This document shows, one piece after another, positions 48,101 to 57,829 of a stretch of DNA of 64,000 nucleotides (position 1 is the stretch's first letter; each line of letters opens with the position of its first letter). This DNA comes from Streptomyces sp. NRRL S-37 (GTDB lineage: Bacteria > Actinomycetota > Actinomycetes > Streptomycetales > Streptomycetaceae). A model generated the notes under the pieces. It did no database searches. It was not told where the DNA came from and was given only the letters and a program-made list of their open reading frames with translations. The position numbers and the translations under genes were made by a program. The stretch lies in assembly GCF_000721605.1 (NCBI RefSeq), contig NZ_JOIZ01000013.1, positions 243,938 to 307,937 on the forward strand, written 5' to 3'.

Positions 48101-49351
48101 CTAGTCGAAGGCCAGGGCCTCGGTGATGCGGCGCGCGGCGCGCCCGGCCCCGGTGGCCGGGTCGGCCCCGGTGAGCACCTCGGTCATGTACTCCTTGATC
48201 GGGTTGTCCGCCTCGACCGCGCTCCACCGGGGGGTGGCGGGGGTCGCCCGGCCCTGTGCGGCTCCGGCCGCCATGGCCGCGACCCCCTCCTCCCCCTTCA
48301 CCGAATCGGCGAGTCCGGCCTTGTTGGGGACGTAGTTCATCGTGCGGGCCAGCTCGGTGTTCCACCGGTCGCCGGTGAGCGCGGCGACGACCTCGACGGC
48401 GCCCTCCCGGGTGTCCGTCCTGGCCGGGATCACGAGGTCGGAGCCACCGGTGAAGACGGCACCGGGCTTGCCGGCGGTCCTGCCGGGGACGGGGAAGTAG
48501 CCCAACTCGTCCTCGAGTTCCGGGTTCTGCTTGAGGACGGCGCTCACCAGTCCCGGTACGGCCACGATCTGGGCGACCTCGCCCCCGGCGAACACGCCCG
48601 CCTGCGGCGGGTGTTCCTCGTCGGCGTCGGCCGGTCCGTCGCCGAGGGCCTGGAGCCGGCGGTAGAAGTCCATGCCGCGCAGCGCCTCCGGACTGTCCAG
48701 CGCGCCGCGCCAGACGCCGTCCCGCTCCTTGGCGAGCTCTCCGCCCTCCTCCCAGATGAAGCCCGCGAGCGTGTACCAGTCCTGTCCGGCGAGGTAGATG
48801 CCCTGGTTGCCGCCGGTGTCGAGCTTCTCGGTGAGGGTGAGCCACTCGTCGCGGGTCTTCGGCGGGGCGGTGACGCCGGCCTGCCGGAAGAGGTCCTTGC
48901 GGTAGATGACGACGCGGTTGGCCGCGTACCAGGGGATGCCGTACTGCTGGGAGCCCCACTGGCCGGGTTCGGCGAGACCGGGCAGCCAGTCCTCCCGGCC
49001 CCAGTCGCGCATGGACTCCAGGGTGAGGTCGAGCAGTCCGTCGCCCTCCGCGTACGCGGCGACCTGGGTGTTGCCGACCTCGATGACGTCGGGGCCGTCC
49101 TCCTCATCCGTCTTCAGCGCCTTCTGCACCTTCTCGCCGATGCCGGTCCACTCCTGGACGCTGATGTCGAGGTCGAGTCCGGGGTGCTCGCGCTCGAACT
49201 CCTCCGTGAAGCGGTCCAGGTACTCCTGCGAGGCGCTGTGCCGCATCAACCACACGGTGACCGTGCTCCGTTCGGCGTCGCCGGGCATCAGACCGCAGCC
49301 GCCGAGCAGGCAGGAGGACACACAGACAAGGGCGAGCAGACGGCGTTTCAC
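48101..49351 (-). CDS. Sugar-type extracellular solute-binding lipoprotein
   Basis: This 416-residue lipoprotein has lipobox LGGC at residues 17-20 and belongs to the ABC solute-binding family 1 (MalE/NgcE type), with DLDISVQEWTGIGEKVQKAL and EVGNTQVAAYAEGDGLLDLT typical of the fold. It binds a carbohydrate outside the membrane. GTG start 49351 with AGGA upstream. No permease or ATPase genes are adjacent, so it must share membrane components encoded elsewhere. A DasR-like palindrome upstream hints at an aminosugar or chitooligosaccharide ligand. Confidence 0.9.
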   Translation of the reverse strand: MKRRLLALVCVSSCLLGGCGLMPGDAERSTVTVWLMRHSASQEYLDRFTEEFEREHPGLDLDISVQEWTGIGEKVQKALKTDEEDGPDVIEVGNTQVAAYAEGDGLLDLTLESMRDWGREDWLPGLAEPGQWGSQQYGIPWYAANRVVIYRKDLFRQAGVTAPPKTRDEWLTLTEKLDTGGNQGIYLAGQDWYTLAGFIWEEGGELAKERDGVWRGALDSPEALRGMDFYRRLQALGDGPADADEEHPPQAGVFAGGEVAQIVAVPGLVSAVLKQNPELEDELGYFPVPGRTAGKPGAVFTGGSDLVIPARTDTREGAVEVVAALTGDRWNTELARTMNYVPNKAGLADSVKGEEGVAAMAAGAAQGRATPATPRWSAVEADNPIKEYMTEVLTGADPATGAGRAARRITEALAFD

Positions 49352-49431
49352 GAAGGGTCCTGTTTCTGTCTGACGGACAGGGCGGGTCCCGGCGTGGGGG
49401 GCGAGCGGGGCTCGGGCGGGTCCTCAGCATC

Positions 49432-49445
49432 TTGGTATGGACCAA
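49432..49445. promoter_or_regulatory. DasR (dre)-like palindrome
   Basis: TTGGTATGGACCAA has arms TTGGT/ACCAA. The inner 12-mer TGGTATGGACCA matches the dre consensus TGGTCTAGACCA at 10 of 12 positions. It lies 81 nt upstream of the solute-binding protein start and 94 nt upstream of dodecin. Confidence 0.5.
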
Positions 49446-49538
49446 TGCTCAGGTCAAGGCCGTCGGGCGAACGAGGCCGCCGTCTCGCGCTCCGCCGCGG
49501 TGTGGGGCACGGTGGAACGAGGCGAGAGGAGCACGTAC

Positions 49539-49754
49539 ATGTCGAATCACACCTACCGGGTCACGGAGATCGTCGGCACCTCACCCGACGGTGTCGACCA
49601 GGCCGTACGCAACGGCATCGAACGCGCTTCGCAGACCCTGCGCAATCTGGACTGGTTCGAGGTGACCCAGGTGCGCGGCCAGATCGAGAACGGGCAGGTC
49701 GCGCACTGGCAGGTGGGGCTGAAGGTCGGCTTCCGGCTGGAGGGGACGGACTGA
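49539..49754 (+). CDS. Dodecin
   Basis: This 71-residue flavin-binding protein assembles as a dodecamer to store or buffer riboflavin and FMN. The compact fold (TYRVTEIVGTSPDGVDQAVRN; LDWFEVTQVRGQIENG) matches the family. The Trp in LDWFEV is the conserved flavin-stacking residue. ATG 49539 is preceded by GAGAGGA. Single gene, divergent from the solute-binding lipoprotein. Confidence 0.93.
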   Translation: MSNHTYRVTEIVGTSPDGVDQAVRNGIERASQTLRNLDWFEVTQVRGQIENGQVAHWQVGLKVGFRLEGTD

Positions 49755-49782
49755 GCCAGGGTCCGGGTCCGGACGGACGGGG

Positions 49783-50274
49783 TCAGGTCCGCCCTTCGCG
49801 CTCCTGCGCGTCCTTCAGCTCGCCGGACGGGGCCGTCCAGCGGGCCTGTACGACGGTGAAGCCGGCCCGCCGGGCGTCCAGGCAGACCAGTTCGTCGTCG
49901 TCCACGAGCACACGGACGTCCCGGGTGCGGGCGAGGCGGCGCAGGATCGCCAGCTTGGTGTGGCGGGCCGGCCTGCGGTCGGCGTTGCCGCGCATGTGCA
50001 CGTCGCCCTCGGGCAGCCCCTGGGCGGCGAGCCAGTCCAGCGTGTCGCGCCGGCAGCGTTCGGGGCGTCCGGTGAGGTAGACGATCCCGCATTCCCGCGC
50101 GCTCTCGTGGACCAGCGCGATGCCCTCGGCGAGCGGGGGGTCCTGCGGCGCGGCGGCGAAGAAGGCGTCCCAGTCGCGCGGCCTGCGTTCCAGGAAGCGC
50201 TGCCGGTGCGCCGTGCCGGCGAGGGTGTTGTCGAGGTCGAACACGGCCAGCGGCCGCTCGTCGCGGTGGGTCAC
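49783..50274 (-). CDS. HAD-type phosphatase-like protein
   Basis: This 163-residue protein has HAD motif I (FDLDNTLAGTAHR, with nucleophile D13 and D15), motif II (IVYLTGRPE) and motif IV (VLVDDDELVCLDARRAG). It resembles polynucleotide kinase-phosphatase or LNS2-like HAD proteins; the substrate is unknown. The GTG at 50274 lies 7 nt after a TAGGCT -10 on the minus strand, so the transcript is probably leaderless. Convergent with dodecin. Confidence 0.85.
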   Translation of the reverse strand: MTHRDERPLAVFDLDNTLAGTAHRQRFLERRPRDWDAFFAAAPQDPPLAEGIALVHESARECGIVYLTGRPERCRRDTLDWLAAQGLPEGDVHMRGNADRRPARHTKLAILRRLARTRDVRVLVDDDELVCLDARRAGFTVVQARWTAPSGELKDAQEREGRT

Positions 50275-50281
50275 ACCGCAC

Positions 50282-50287
50282 AGCCTA
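50282..50287 (-). promoter_or_regulatory. -10 element for a leaderless HAD-gene transcript
   Basis: TAGGCT on the minus strand lies 7 nt before the GTG start at 50274, with no ribosome site, as in leaderless Streptomyces genes. Confidence 0.5.
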
Positions 50288-50301
50288 GACGCGGGGTGTG
50301 C

Positions 50302-50335
50302 GGAATCCTGCGGGCCACCGGGTGTTGAACCCGGT
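50302..50335 (+). promoter_or_regulatory. ECF-like promoter and palindrome before the flavin monooxygenase
   Basis: GGAAT (50302-50306), 17 nt, GTT (50324-50326) resembles a sigma-R-type promoter with a one-base-short spacer. ACCGGGT-GTTGA-ACCCGGT (50317-50335) is a perfect 7-bp-arm palindrome that ends right at the ATG. Confidence 0.35.
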
Positions 50336-51358
50336 ATGAGTTCCGTGATCCGCTCGGCCCGCTTCTCCGTCCTCGACCGCTCCCGCATCCGTGAAGGGCA
50401 CACCGGCCCCGAGGCGCTGCGGGACACCGTCGGCCTGGCGCGGGAGGTGGAGCGGCTCGGCTACCACCGGTTCTGGGTCGCCGAACACCACGGGGTGCCG
50501 GGGGTCGCCGGTTCGGCGCCGACCGTGCTGGCCGCCGCCGTCGCCGGGGCGACCCGGACCATCCGCGTCGGCACCGGCGGGGTGATGCTGCCCAACCACC
50601 GGCCCCTGGTGGTGGCCGAGCAGTTCGGGGTGCTGGAGTCGCTGTTCCCGGGCCGCGTCGACATGGGTCTGGGCCGGTCGGTCGGCTTCACCGACGGGGT
50701 GCGCAGGGCGCTGGGGCGCGGCAAGGACGACGCGGAGGACTTCGCGGCCCAGCTCGACGAGCTGCTCGGCTGGTTCCGGGGCACCTCTCCCACCGGGGTG
50801 CACGCGCGGCCCGCCGAGGGTCTGACCGTGCCGCCGTTCGTGCTCGCCATGGGCGAGGGCGCCACGATCGCGGCCCGGGCGGGCCTGCCGATGGTCATCG
50901 GTGACCTCCGCGACCGGGACAGGATGCGGCGCGGCATCGACCACTACCGCGACCGGTTCCGCCCTTCTCCGTGGGCGAGCGAGCCGTACGTGGTCGTCTC
51001 CGGCACGGTCGCGGTGGCCGGTACCCCCGAGGAGGCCCGGCGGCTGCTGGTCCCGGAGGCCTGGTCGATGGCGTACTCCCGGACCCACGGCAGCTTTCCG
51101 CCGCTGCCGCCCGCCGAGCGCGTCGAGGCGCTCTCCCTGAGCGCCAAGGAGCGCGGCTTCTACGAGTCGGGGCTCAGCGGCCAGCTGGCCGGCACCGAGG
51201 ACGAGGTGGCGCACCGGCTGGAGGCGGTCCTGGAGGAGACGGGCGCGCAGGAGGTGCTCGTCACCACCAGCACCTACGACCGGGAGGCGCTGCTGGACTC
51301 CTACCGGCGGCTCGCCGTGATCGCCGGGCTGGACGGCGGCACGGCGACGCGCCGGTGA
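50336..51358 (+). CDS. LLM-class flavin-dependent oxidoreductase
   Basis: This 340-residue bacterial luciferase-like monooxygenase (single-subunit type) has the TIM-barrel landmarks YHRFWVAEHH, VGTGGVMLPNHRPLVVAEQF and VDMGLGRSVGF. It uses reduced FMN (or F420) to oxidise an unknown substrate. Start ATG 50336, with no ribosome site but a palindrome abutting the ATG, suggesting a nearly leaderless transcript. Convergent with the PRC/DUF2382 gene. Confidence 0.9.
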   Translation: MSSVIRSARFSVLDRSRIREGHTGPEALRDTVGLAREVERLGYHRFWVAEHHGVPGVAGSAPTVLAAAVAGATRTIRVGTGGVMLPNHRPLVVAEQFGVLESLFPGRVDMGLGRSVGFTDGVRRALGRGKDDAEDFAAQLDELLGWFRGTSPTGVHARPAEGLTVPPFVLAMGEGATIAARAGLPMVIGDLRDRDRMRRGIDHYRDRFRPSPWASEPYVVVSGTVAVAGTPEEARRLLVPEAWSMAYSRTHGSFPPLPPAERVEALSLSAKERGFYESGLSGQLAGTEDEVAHRLEAVLEETGAQEVLVTTSTYDREALLDSYRRLAVIAGLDGGTATRR

Positions 51359-51394
51359 GACGGGACCGGCGCGCGCTGGGGATCGGGGGCGGCG

Positions 51395-52366
51395 CTACTG
51401 GCGGCCCCGCTTGGGGGTGTCACGGCCGGGGATGTCACGGCCGCGACGACCGGACTCCTCGTCCATCTCCGTCTCGGCCTCGATGCGCTCCTTGCGGACC
51501 CGGCCGCGGACGGTCTCGTCGGCGGTCTTCTCCTCCGTGGTCATCCGGACCCGCTCGACCGGCACCGCCTCGGTCTCCACGACCGGACGCTCCTCGTACA
51601 GCGTGACCTCGTGCTCGTCCTCCTTGAAGGCCGGGCCCGACATGGCATCGCCGCGGTTGGCGTCCGTGATCGGCTCGCGCTCCACGCGGACTTCCTCGTG
51701 GCGTACCGGCACGGTCTGCTGGACCTCCTCCGTGACCACGTACTTGCGCAGCCTGGCCCGTCCGGCCTCGTGCCGCTCGACACCGACGTGCATGCGCTCC
51801 TCGGAGCGGGTCATGGCGTCGTCGCCGTGCCCCCGGGTCCGGGCTTCGCCCCGGCGGCCCGCGGTGCCCGCGGTTCCGGCCGCGCCGGTCCTACCAGCCG
51901 TACCGGCCGCGCCCGGCGCCGTCCGGGAGGCGTCGCCCCGGCGGCCGGCCATGCCCGCCGCACCGGCGGCACCCGCCGCTCCTGCCGTACCTGCCGTGCC
52001 CATGCCGGAAGACCGGTCGCGTTCGCCGGGCTCGGTCAGCACGGAGCCCCAGTCGATGCCGTAGTAGTCGTACAGACGGTGTTCCTCGTCCACCGACAGG
52101 TGGCCGCCCGCGTCGATGTCGACGTTGGGCGCGCCCTTGATCTTGTCCTTGCGGTAGGGGACTTCGAGGTGGTCCTTCACCAGGGCGGCGTCACGGATGG
52201 GGACGAACGACTCATTGGAACCGAACATGCCCGTTTTGACGGTCACCCACTCGGGGCGTCCGCTGGCGTCGTCGAGGAAGACGTGCTTCGCGTCGCCTAC
52301 CTTGTTCCCGTCCCCGTCGTAGACGGGATGATCCAGCAGGATCGAGATCTCTTCGCGGGTGATCAT
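51395..52366 (-). CDS. PRC-barrel and DUF2382 domain stress-type protein
   Basis: This 323-residue protein has an N-terminal PRC-barrel (LDHPVYDGDGNKVGDAKHVF; WVTVKTGMFGSNESFVP). A low-complexity Gly/Ala/Thr/Arg linker of about 70 residues with repeating GTAG/GAAG units follows, then a DUF2382 domain (LRKYVVTEEVQQTVPVRHEE; VRVEREPITDANRG; VTLYEERPVVETEAVPVERV). Such proteins are widespread in stress-tolerant bacteria and of unknown biochemical role. ATG 52366 with AGGAGG about 10 nt upstream. Confidence 0.9.
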   Translation of the reverse strand: MITREEISILLDHPVYDGDGNKVGDAKHVFLDDASGRPEWVTVKTGMFGSNESFVPIRDAALVKDHLEVPYRKDKIKGAPNVDIDAGGHLSVDEEHRLYDYYGIDWGSVLTEPGERDRSSGMGTAGTAGAAGAAGAAGMAGRRGDASRTAPGAAGTAGRTGAAGTAGTAGRRGEARTRGHGDDAMTRSEERMHVGVERHEAGRARLRKYVVTEEVQQTVPVRHEEVRVEREPITDANRGDAMSGPAFKEDEHEVTLYEERPVVETEAVPVERVRMTTEEKTADETVRGRVRKERIEAETEMDEESGRRGRDIPGRDTPKRGRQ

Positions 52367-52468
52367 CTTCCATCACCCTCCTTTCGAAGGTCGCCTCTCC
52401 CGGTTCTCCCGGATCACCTGCCGAAAACAGCATAAAAGGAACAAAAGGTACTTAATTTTCCACAGTGC

Positions 52469-53269
52469 TCACCCCCGGTGACCGCACTCGTGTCCCGCGG
52501 CCTTCTCCGGCTGCGCCGCGTGGGCCAGGGCCCGGCGGTCGGGGTGGCTCCCCGGCGGGAGGGGAGCCCGCACCTCGACCTCGGCGACCACGCCGCGGGC
52601 CGACGCCACGCGCCACAGCGAGGCGAGGAGCGTGTCGTCACCGACGAAGGCCGGTGCGGTGGCCGGGGTTCCGCACGCGTTCCGGTAGCGGATGCGCACC
52701 GGCTGCACCGGCACCCTGGCGTCCAGCGCCGCCTGGAAGACCGCGCGGCGGAAGTGTCCCCGGGCCAGGCCGCACCAGGTGCTGCCCTCCGGGAACGCCG
52801 CGACCGCCGCGCCGCCGCGCAGGATCCCGGCGAGCGCGGCGACCGTGTCCGGCAGGGCGCGCAGCCGGTCACGGTCGATGAACAGCACGCCGCCGCGCGC
52901 CGCCAGCGCCCCCGCCACGGGCCAGCGCCGCACCTCCGCCTTGGCCAGCATCCTGGCCGGACGGACCGCCGCGAGCAGCGGCACGTCCAGCCAGGAGATG
53001 TGGTTGGCGACGAGCAGCAGTCCGCCCGTGGGCACGGCGGCCCCGGCGATACGGACCCGGACCCCGGCGGCCCGTACGATCCACCGGCACCACCGGCGCA
53101 CCACGCCGTCCGGGATCCACCGCCCGAGCGGGAGCAGCGCGATCCCGGCGAGGACCAGCAGGCCCACCGCCGCCAGCCGCAGCACCGCCGGCGGCACGGC
53201 CGCCGCGGACGCCGTCGGCTCCACACAGCCCCGCGGGGTACAGGGCGCGCTCGGCAGCCAGACGCTCAT
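52469..53269 (-). CDS. olsA: Lysophospholipid acyltransferase OlsA-type
   Basis: This 266-residue membrane-associated acyltransferase of the PlsC family has motif NHISWLD (catalytic H90, D95), motif FIDRDRLRALPDT and the glycerol-phosphate loop FPEGSTW. It has an N-terminal hydrophobic helix (VLRLAAVGLLVLAGIALLPL). It follows the OlsB-like gene with a one-base overlap (TGATG), so it is read as OlsA, which acylates lyso-ornithine lipid to ornithine lipid. Confidence 0.85.
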   Translation of the reverse strand: MSVWLPSAPCTPRGCVEPTASAAAVPPAVLRLAAVGLLVLAGIALLPLGRWIPDGVVRRWCRWIVRAAGVRVRIAGAAVPTGGLLLVANHISWLDVPLLAAVRPARMLAKAEVRRWPVAGALAARGGVLFIDRDRLRALPDTVAALAGILRGGAAVAAFPEGSTWCGLARGHFRRAVFQAALDARVPVQPVRIRYRNACGTPATAPAFVGDDTLLASLWRVASARGVVAEVEVRAPLPPGSHPDRRALAHAAQPEKAAGHECGHRG

Positions 53270-54039
53270 CAGGCGGGGACGAGGGAGAGGAAGTGCCGCA
53301 GGTAGCGGGGGTTGACCCGGTTCATCGGCAGCAGCACGTAGAGGTCGGCGACACCGAAGTCCACGTCGTGCGCGGGCTCGCCGCAGACCCAGGCGCCGAG
53401 CCGGAGGTAGCCGCGCAGCAGGGCCGGCAGCTCGGAGGGCGCGGCGGGTGCCGAGGCGCCCGGCACCCAGGGCAGCAGCGGGCGTACCCGGTACTCCTCG
53501 GGTGCGAGGTGCCCCGCCCGCACCCGGTCCCAGGCGGCGGAGGCGAGCGCGCCCCCGTCGGCCAGCGGGACGGAGCAGCAGCCGGCCAGCCAGGCGTGGC
53601 CGCGGTCGGTCATGTAGCGGGCGATACCGGCCCAGATGAGTCCGATGACCGCGCCGTCGCGGTGGTCGGGGTGCACGCAGGAGCGGCCGACCTCGACGAG
53701 GGACGGCCGTATCGTGTCGAGCCCCGACAGGTCGAACTCGCCCTCCGCGTACAGCCGCCCGGCGATCCCGGCGCGCTCCGGCGGCAGCAGCCGGTAGGTG
53801 CCGACGACCTGGCCGCCGGCCTCCTCGCGCACGAGCAGGTGGTCGCAGTAGGCGTCGAAGGGGTCGACGTCCAGTCCCGGCTGCGGGGTGGTCAGCAGGG
53901 CGCCCATCTCCCCCGCGAAGACGTCGTACCGCAGCCGCTGGGCGGCGCGCACGTCCTCCTCGTCGCGGGCAAGGGTGACGGTGTAGCGGGTGGGGGCGGT
54001 GGGCTTCGGGGGGTGGTCGACGGTCAGCACGCCGGTCAT
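53269..54039 (-). CDS. olsB: GNAT-fold ornithine-acyl-ACP N-acyltransferase-like OlsB
   Basis: This 256-residue protein is of the OlsB/hemolysin-like acyltransferase family: AAQRLRYDVFAGEMGA, the acidic DPFDAYCDHLLV, VEVGRSCVHPDHRDG and a C-terminal GVADLYVLLPMNRVNPRYLR. OlsB acylates ornithine with a 3-hydroxyacyl chain, forming lyso-ornithine lipid; the downstream acyltransferase completes the lipid. The phosphorus-free membrane lipid ornithine lipid is known in Streptomyces. ATG 54039. The two genes are translationally coupled. Confidence 0.87.
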   Translation of the reverse strand: MTGVLTVDHPPKPTAPTRYTVTLARDEEDVRAAQRLRYDVFAGEMGALLTTPQPGLDVDPFDAYCDHLLVREEAGGQVVGTYRLLPPERAGIAGRLYAEGEFDLSGLDTIRPSLVEVGRSCVHPDHRDGAVIGLIWAGIARYMTDRGHAWLAGCCSVPLADGGALASAAWDRVRAGHLAPEEYRVRPLLPWVPGASAPAAPSELPALLRGYLRLGAWVCGEPAHDVDFGVADLYVLLPMNRVNPRYLRHFLSLVPA

Positions 54040-54167
54040 GGCTCTCTCCTGATCACGCGCCGGAGCGGGGCGGGGACACCCCTGTTCTCCCGACCGGGGT
54101 TGGCGTGTACGTGTCCGGAGCCGGGAGCGCGGATGTGGAGATGCTGAATGACCGGAGCGGAAAGCGA

Positions 54168-54203
54168 GACGGGGCCGGGAGGAGCACCTCTCCCGGCCCC
54201 GTC
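54168..54203 (-). terminator. Terminator of the sdh operon
   Basis: GACGGGGCCGGGAG (54168-54181), 8-nt loop, then its exact complement at 54190-54203: a 14-bp perfect stem. Confidence 0.75.
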
Positions 54204-54233
54204 CGTCCGCACCTTTCGGCGAACGTTCAGTGC

Positions 54234-54288
54234 GGCGCCCTAAAGGGGCGCGGGGCTGTATCGATGTGCGGCTCCGTCGCGTGGGCGC
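54234..54288 (-). repeat. Intergenic repeat family B, copy 3 (inverted)
   Basis: GCGCCC-TAAA-GGGGCGC hairpin, then CGGGGCTGTATCGATGTGCG and the GCTCCGTCGCGT arm. It is the reverse complement of the copy at 5046. Confidence 0.7.
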
Positions 54289-54339
54289 CGCGGCCCGTGG
54301 ACGGCCCGCGGCCGTGCGGCAGCCCGCCGCCGCACGGTG

Positions 54340-55085
54340 CTACCGCTTGCCCGCCTTGCGCGTGGCCCGCAGCCATTCCTTGTTCATCCCCGTGATGGAG
54401 GTCAGCGGGATCCCCTTCGGGCAGGCGGTCGCGCACTCCCCGGCCAGGGTGCACCCCCCGAACCCCTCCTCGTCCATCTGCGCCACCATGTCCAGCACCC
54501 GCGTCTCCCGCTCGGGCGCCCCCTGCGGCAGCACGTTCAGGTGGTTGATCTTCGCGGAGGTGAAGAGCATCGCCGCGCCGTTGGGGCAGGCCGCCACGCA
54601 CGCCCCGCACCCGATGCACTCCGCGTGCTCGAAGGCGAGGTCCGCGTCCGGCTTCGGCACGGGCGTCGCGTGGGCCTCGGGAGCGGAGCCGGTCGGCGCC
54701 GTGATGTAGCCGCCGGCCTGGATGATCCGGTCGAAGGCGGAACGGTCGACCACCAGGTCCTTCACGACCGGGAAGGCGGACGCCCGCCACGGCTCGACGT
54801 CGATGGTGTCGCCGTCCTTGAAGGACCGCATGTGCAGCTGGCAGGTGGTGGTGCGCTCGGGCCCGTGGGCGTCGCCGTTGATGACGAGCGAGCAGGCGCC
54901 GCAGATGCCCTCGCGGCAGTCGTGGTCGAAGGCGACCGGGTCCTCGCCCTTGAGGATGAGCTCCTCGTTGAGGGTGTCGAGCATCTCCAGGAAGGACATG
55001 TCGGGTGAGATGCCGTCCACCTCGTACGTGGACATGGCGCCGTCGGCGTCGGCGTTCTTCTGCCGCCAGACGCGCAGGTTGAGCT

Positions 55086-55089
<4 letters not shown>
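54340..55089 (-). CDS. sdhB: Succinate dehydrogenase/fumarate reductase iron-sulfur subunit
   Basis: This 249-residue subunit has a 2Fe-2S site ([16 protein letters not shown] and the later TTTC) and two cysteine clusters, [14 protein letters not shown] and [17 protein letters not shown], for the 4Fe-4S and 3Fe-4S centres. It passes electrons between SdhA and the cytochrome b subunit. ATG 55089 overlaps the sdhA stop (55086-55089). Last gene of the leftward sdhC-sdhA-sdhB operon; a family B repeat and a strong hairpin follow. Confidence 0.95.
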
Positions 55090-57035
<1,946 letters not shown>

Positions 57036-57037
57036 GG

Positions 57038-57745
57038 TCAGCTCACCACTCCGGTCATGACGCCCACGGGTACGGCGATGAAGCCGGCCGTGAGCAGCAG
57101 CGCGAGGGCATTGGCGGTGGTCTTGAGGGCGCGGTCGCGGGTGCGGCTGCCGACGCCGAGGGTCTGGGCGGCGCTCCAGAAGCCGTGCCGGATGTGCAGG
57201 CCGACGGCGAGCATCGCGACGATGTAGATGGTGTTGCCGTACCAGGTGGAGAAGGTGTCCACGACGTTCTGGTAGGGCTTGCCGGTCTCGAAGCCGCCGG
57301 AGTGCACGGTGCCGGTGGTCAGGTCGAGGAGGTGCCAGACGATGAACAGGGCGAGGATGACGCCGCCCCAGCGCATGGTGCGCGTGGCGTAGCTCGCCCG
57401 CGGCTTCTTGTGCACGTACTTGCTGGGGCGCGCCTTGATGTCGCGGCGGCTGAGCTGGTAGGCGGAGACGGCGTGGGCGACCACGGCGACGACGAGGACG
57501 ACGCGGATCAGCCACAGCGTCCACTCGTAGTGCATGAACGGTTCGCCGACGGTGCGCAGCCAGTGGGCGTAGTGGTTGAACTCGCCGGCCCCGAAGAAGA
57601 TCTTCAGGTTCCCGATCATGTGGACGACCAGGTACAGCAGCATGATCAGGCCGCTGACCGCCATCACTGTCTTCTTGCCGACGGTCGAGTCCCACACGGT
57701 GCGTGCCATGGACGGCCGTCGGTCCGTCCGCGTTGCCAGAGCCAT
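57038..57745 (-). CDS. sdhC: Succinate dehydrogenase cytochrome b subunit
   Basis: This 235-residue single-chain membrane anchor has five helices (for example [20 protein letters not shown], ending [20 protein letters not shown]) and conserved His residues for two haems ([28 protein letters not shown]). It belongs to the Bacillus-type cytochrome b558 family and reduces menaquinone. ATG 57745 is used; an in-frame ATG at 57708 is an alternative. Divergent from a LysR gene with a T-N11-A box between them. Confidence 0.92.
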   Translation of the reverse strand: MALATRTDRRPSMARTVWDSTVGKKTVMAVSGLIMLLYLVVHMIGNLKIFFGAGEFNHYAHWLRTVGEPFMHYEWTLWLIRVVLVVAVVAHAVSAYQLSRRDIKARPSKYVHKKPRASYATRTMRWGGVILALFIVWHLLDLTTGTVHSGGFETGKPYQNVVDTFSTWYGNTIYIVAMLAVGLHIRHGFWSAAQTLGVGSRTRDRALKTTANALALLLTAGFIAVPVGVMTGVVS

Positions 57746-57805
57746 GTCACCAGACGCTAGGGCCGGAGGGCCCCATCGGTCCAAGACATGGTCCGGCTCG
57801 TTTCG

Positions 57806-57820
57806 ATAGGGAGGGCCTAT
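57806..57820. promoter_or_regulatory. LysR-type T-N11-A box between sdhC and its regulator
   Basis: ATAGG-GAGGG-CCTAT contains T-N11-A (T57807, A57819). It overlaps the TATGCT -10 (57818-57823) of the LysR gene, consistent with negative autoregulation. The -10 lies 6 nt before the GTG start, so the LysR transcript is probably leaderless. Confidence 0.6.
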
Positions 57821-57829
57821 GCTGGGTGC

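Larger units (their letters stand above)
54040..54339. other. Intergenic stretch between sdhB and olsB
   Basis: This 300-nt region carries no gene. It holds, from right to left on the minus strand, a family B repeat (54234-54288) and a 14-bp perfect terminator hairpin (54168-54203) ending the sdh operon, then about 130 nt that must include the olsB promoter. Confidence 0.6.
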
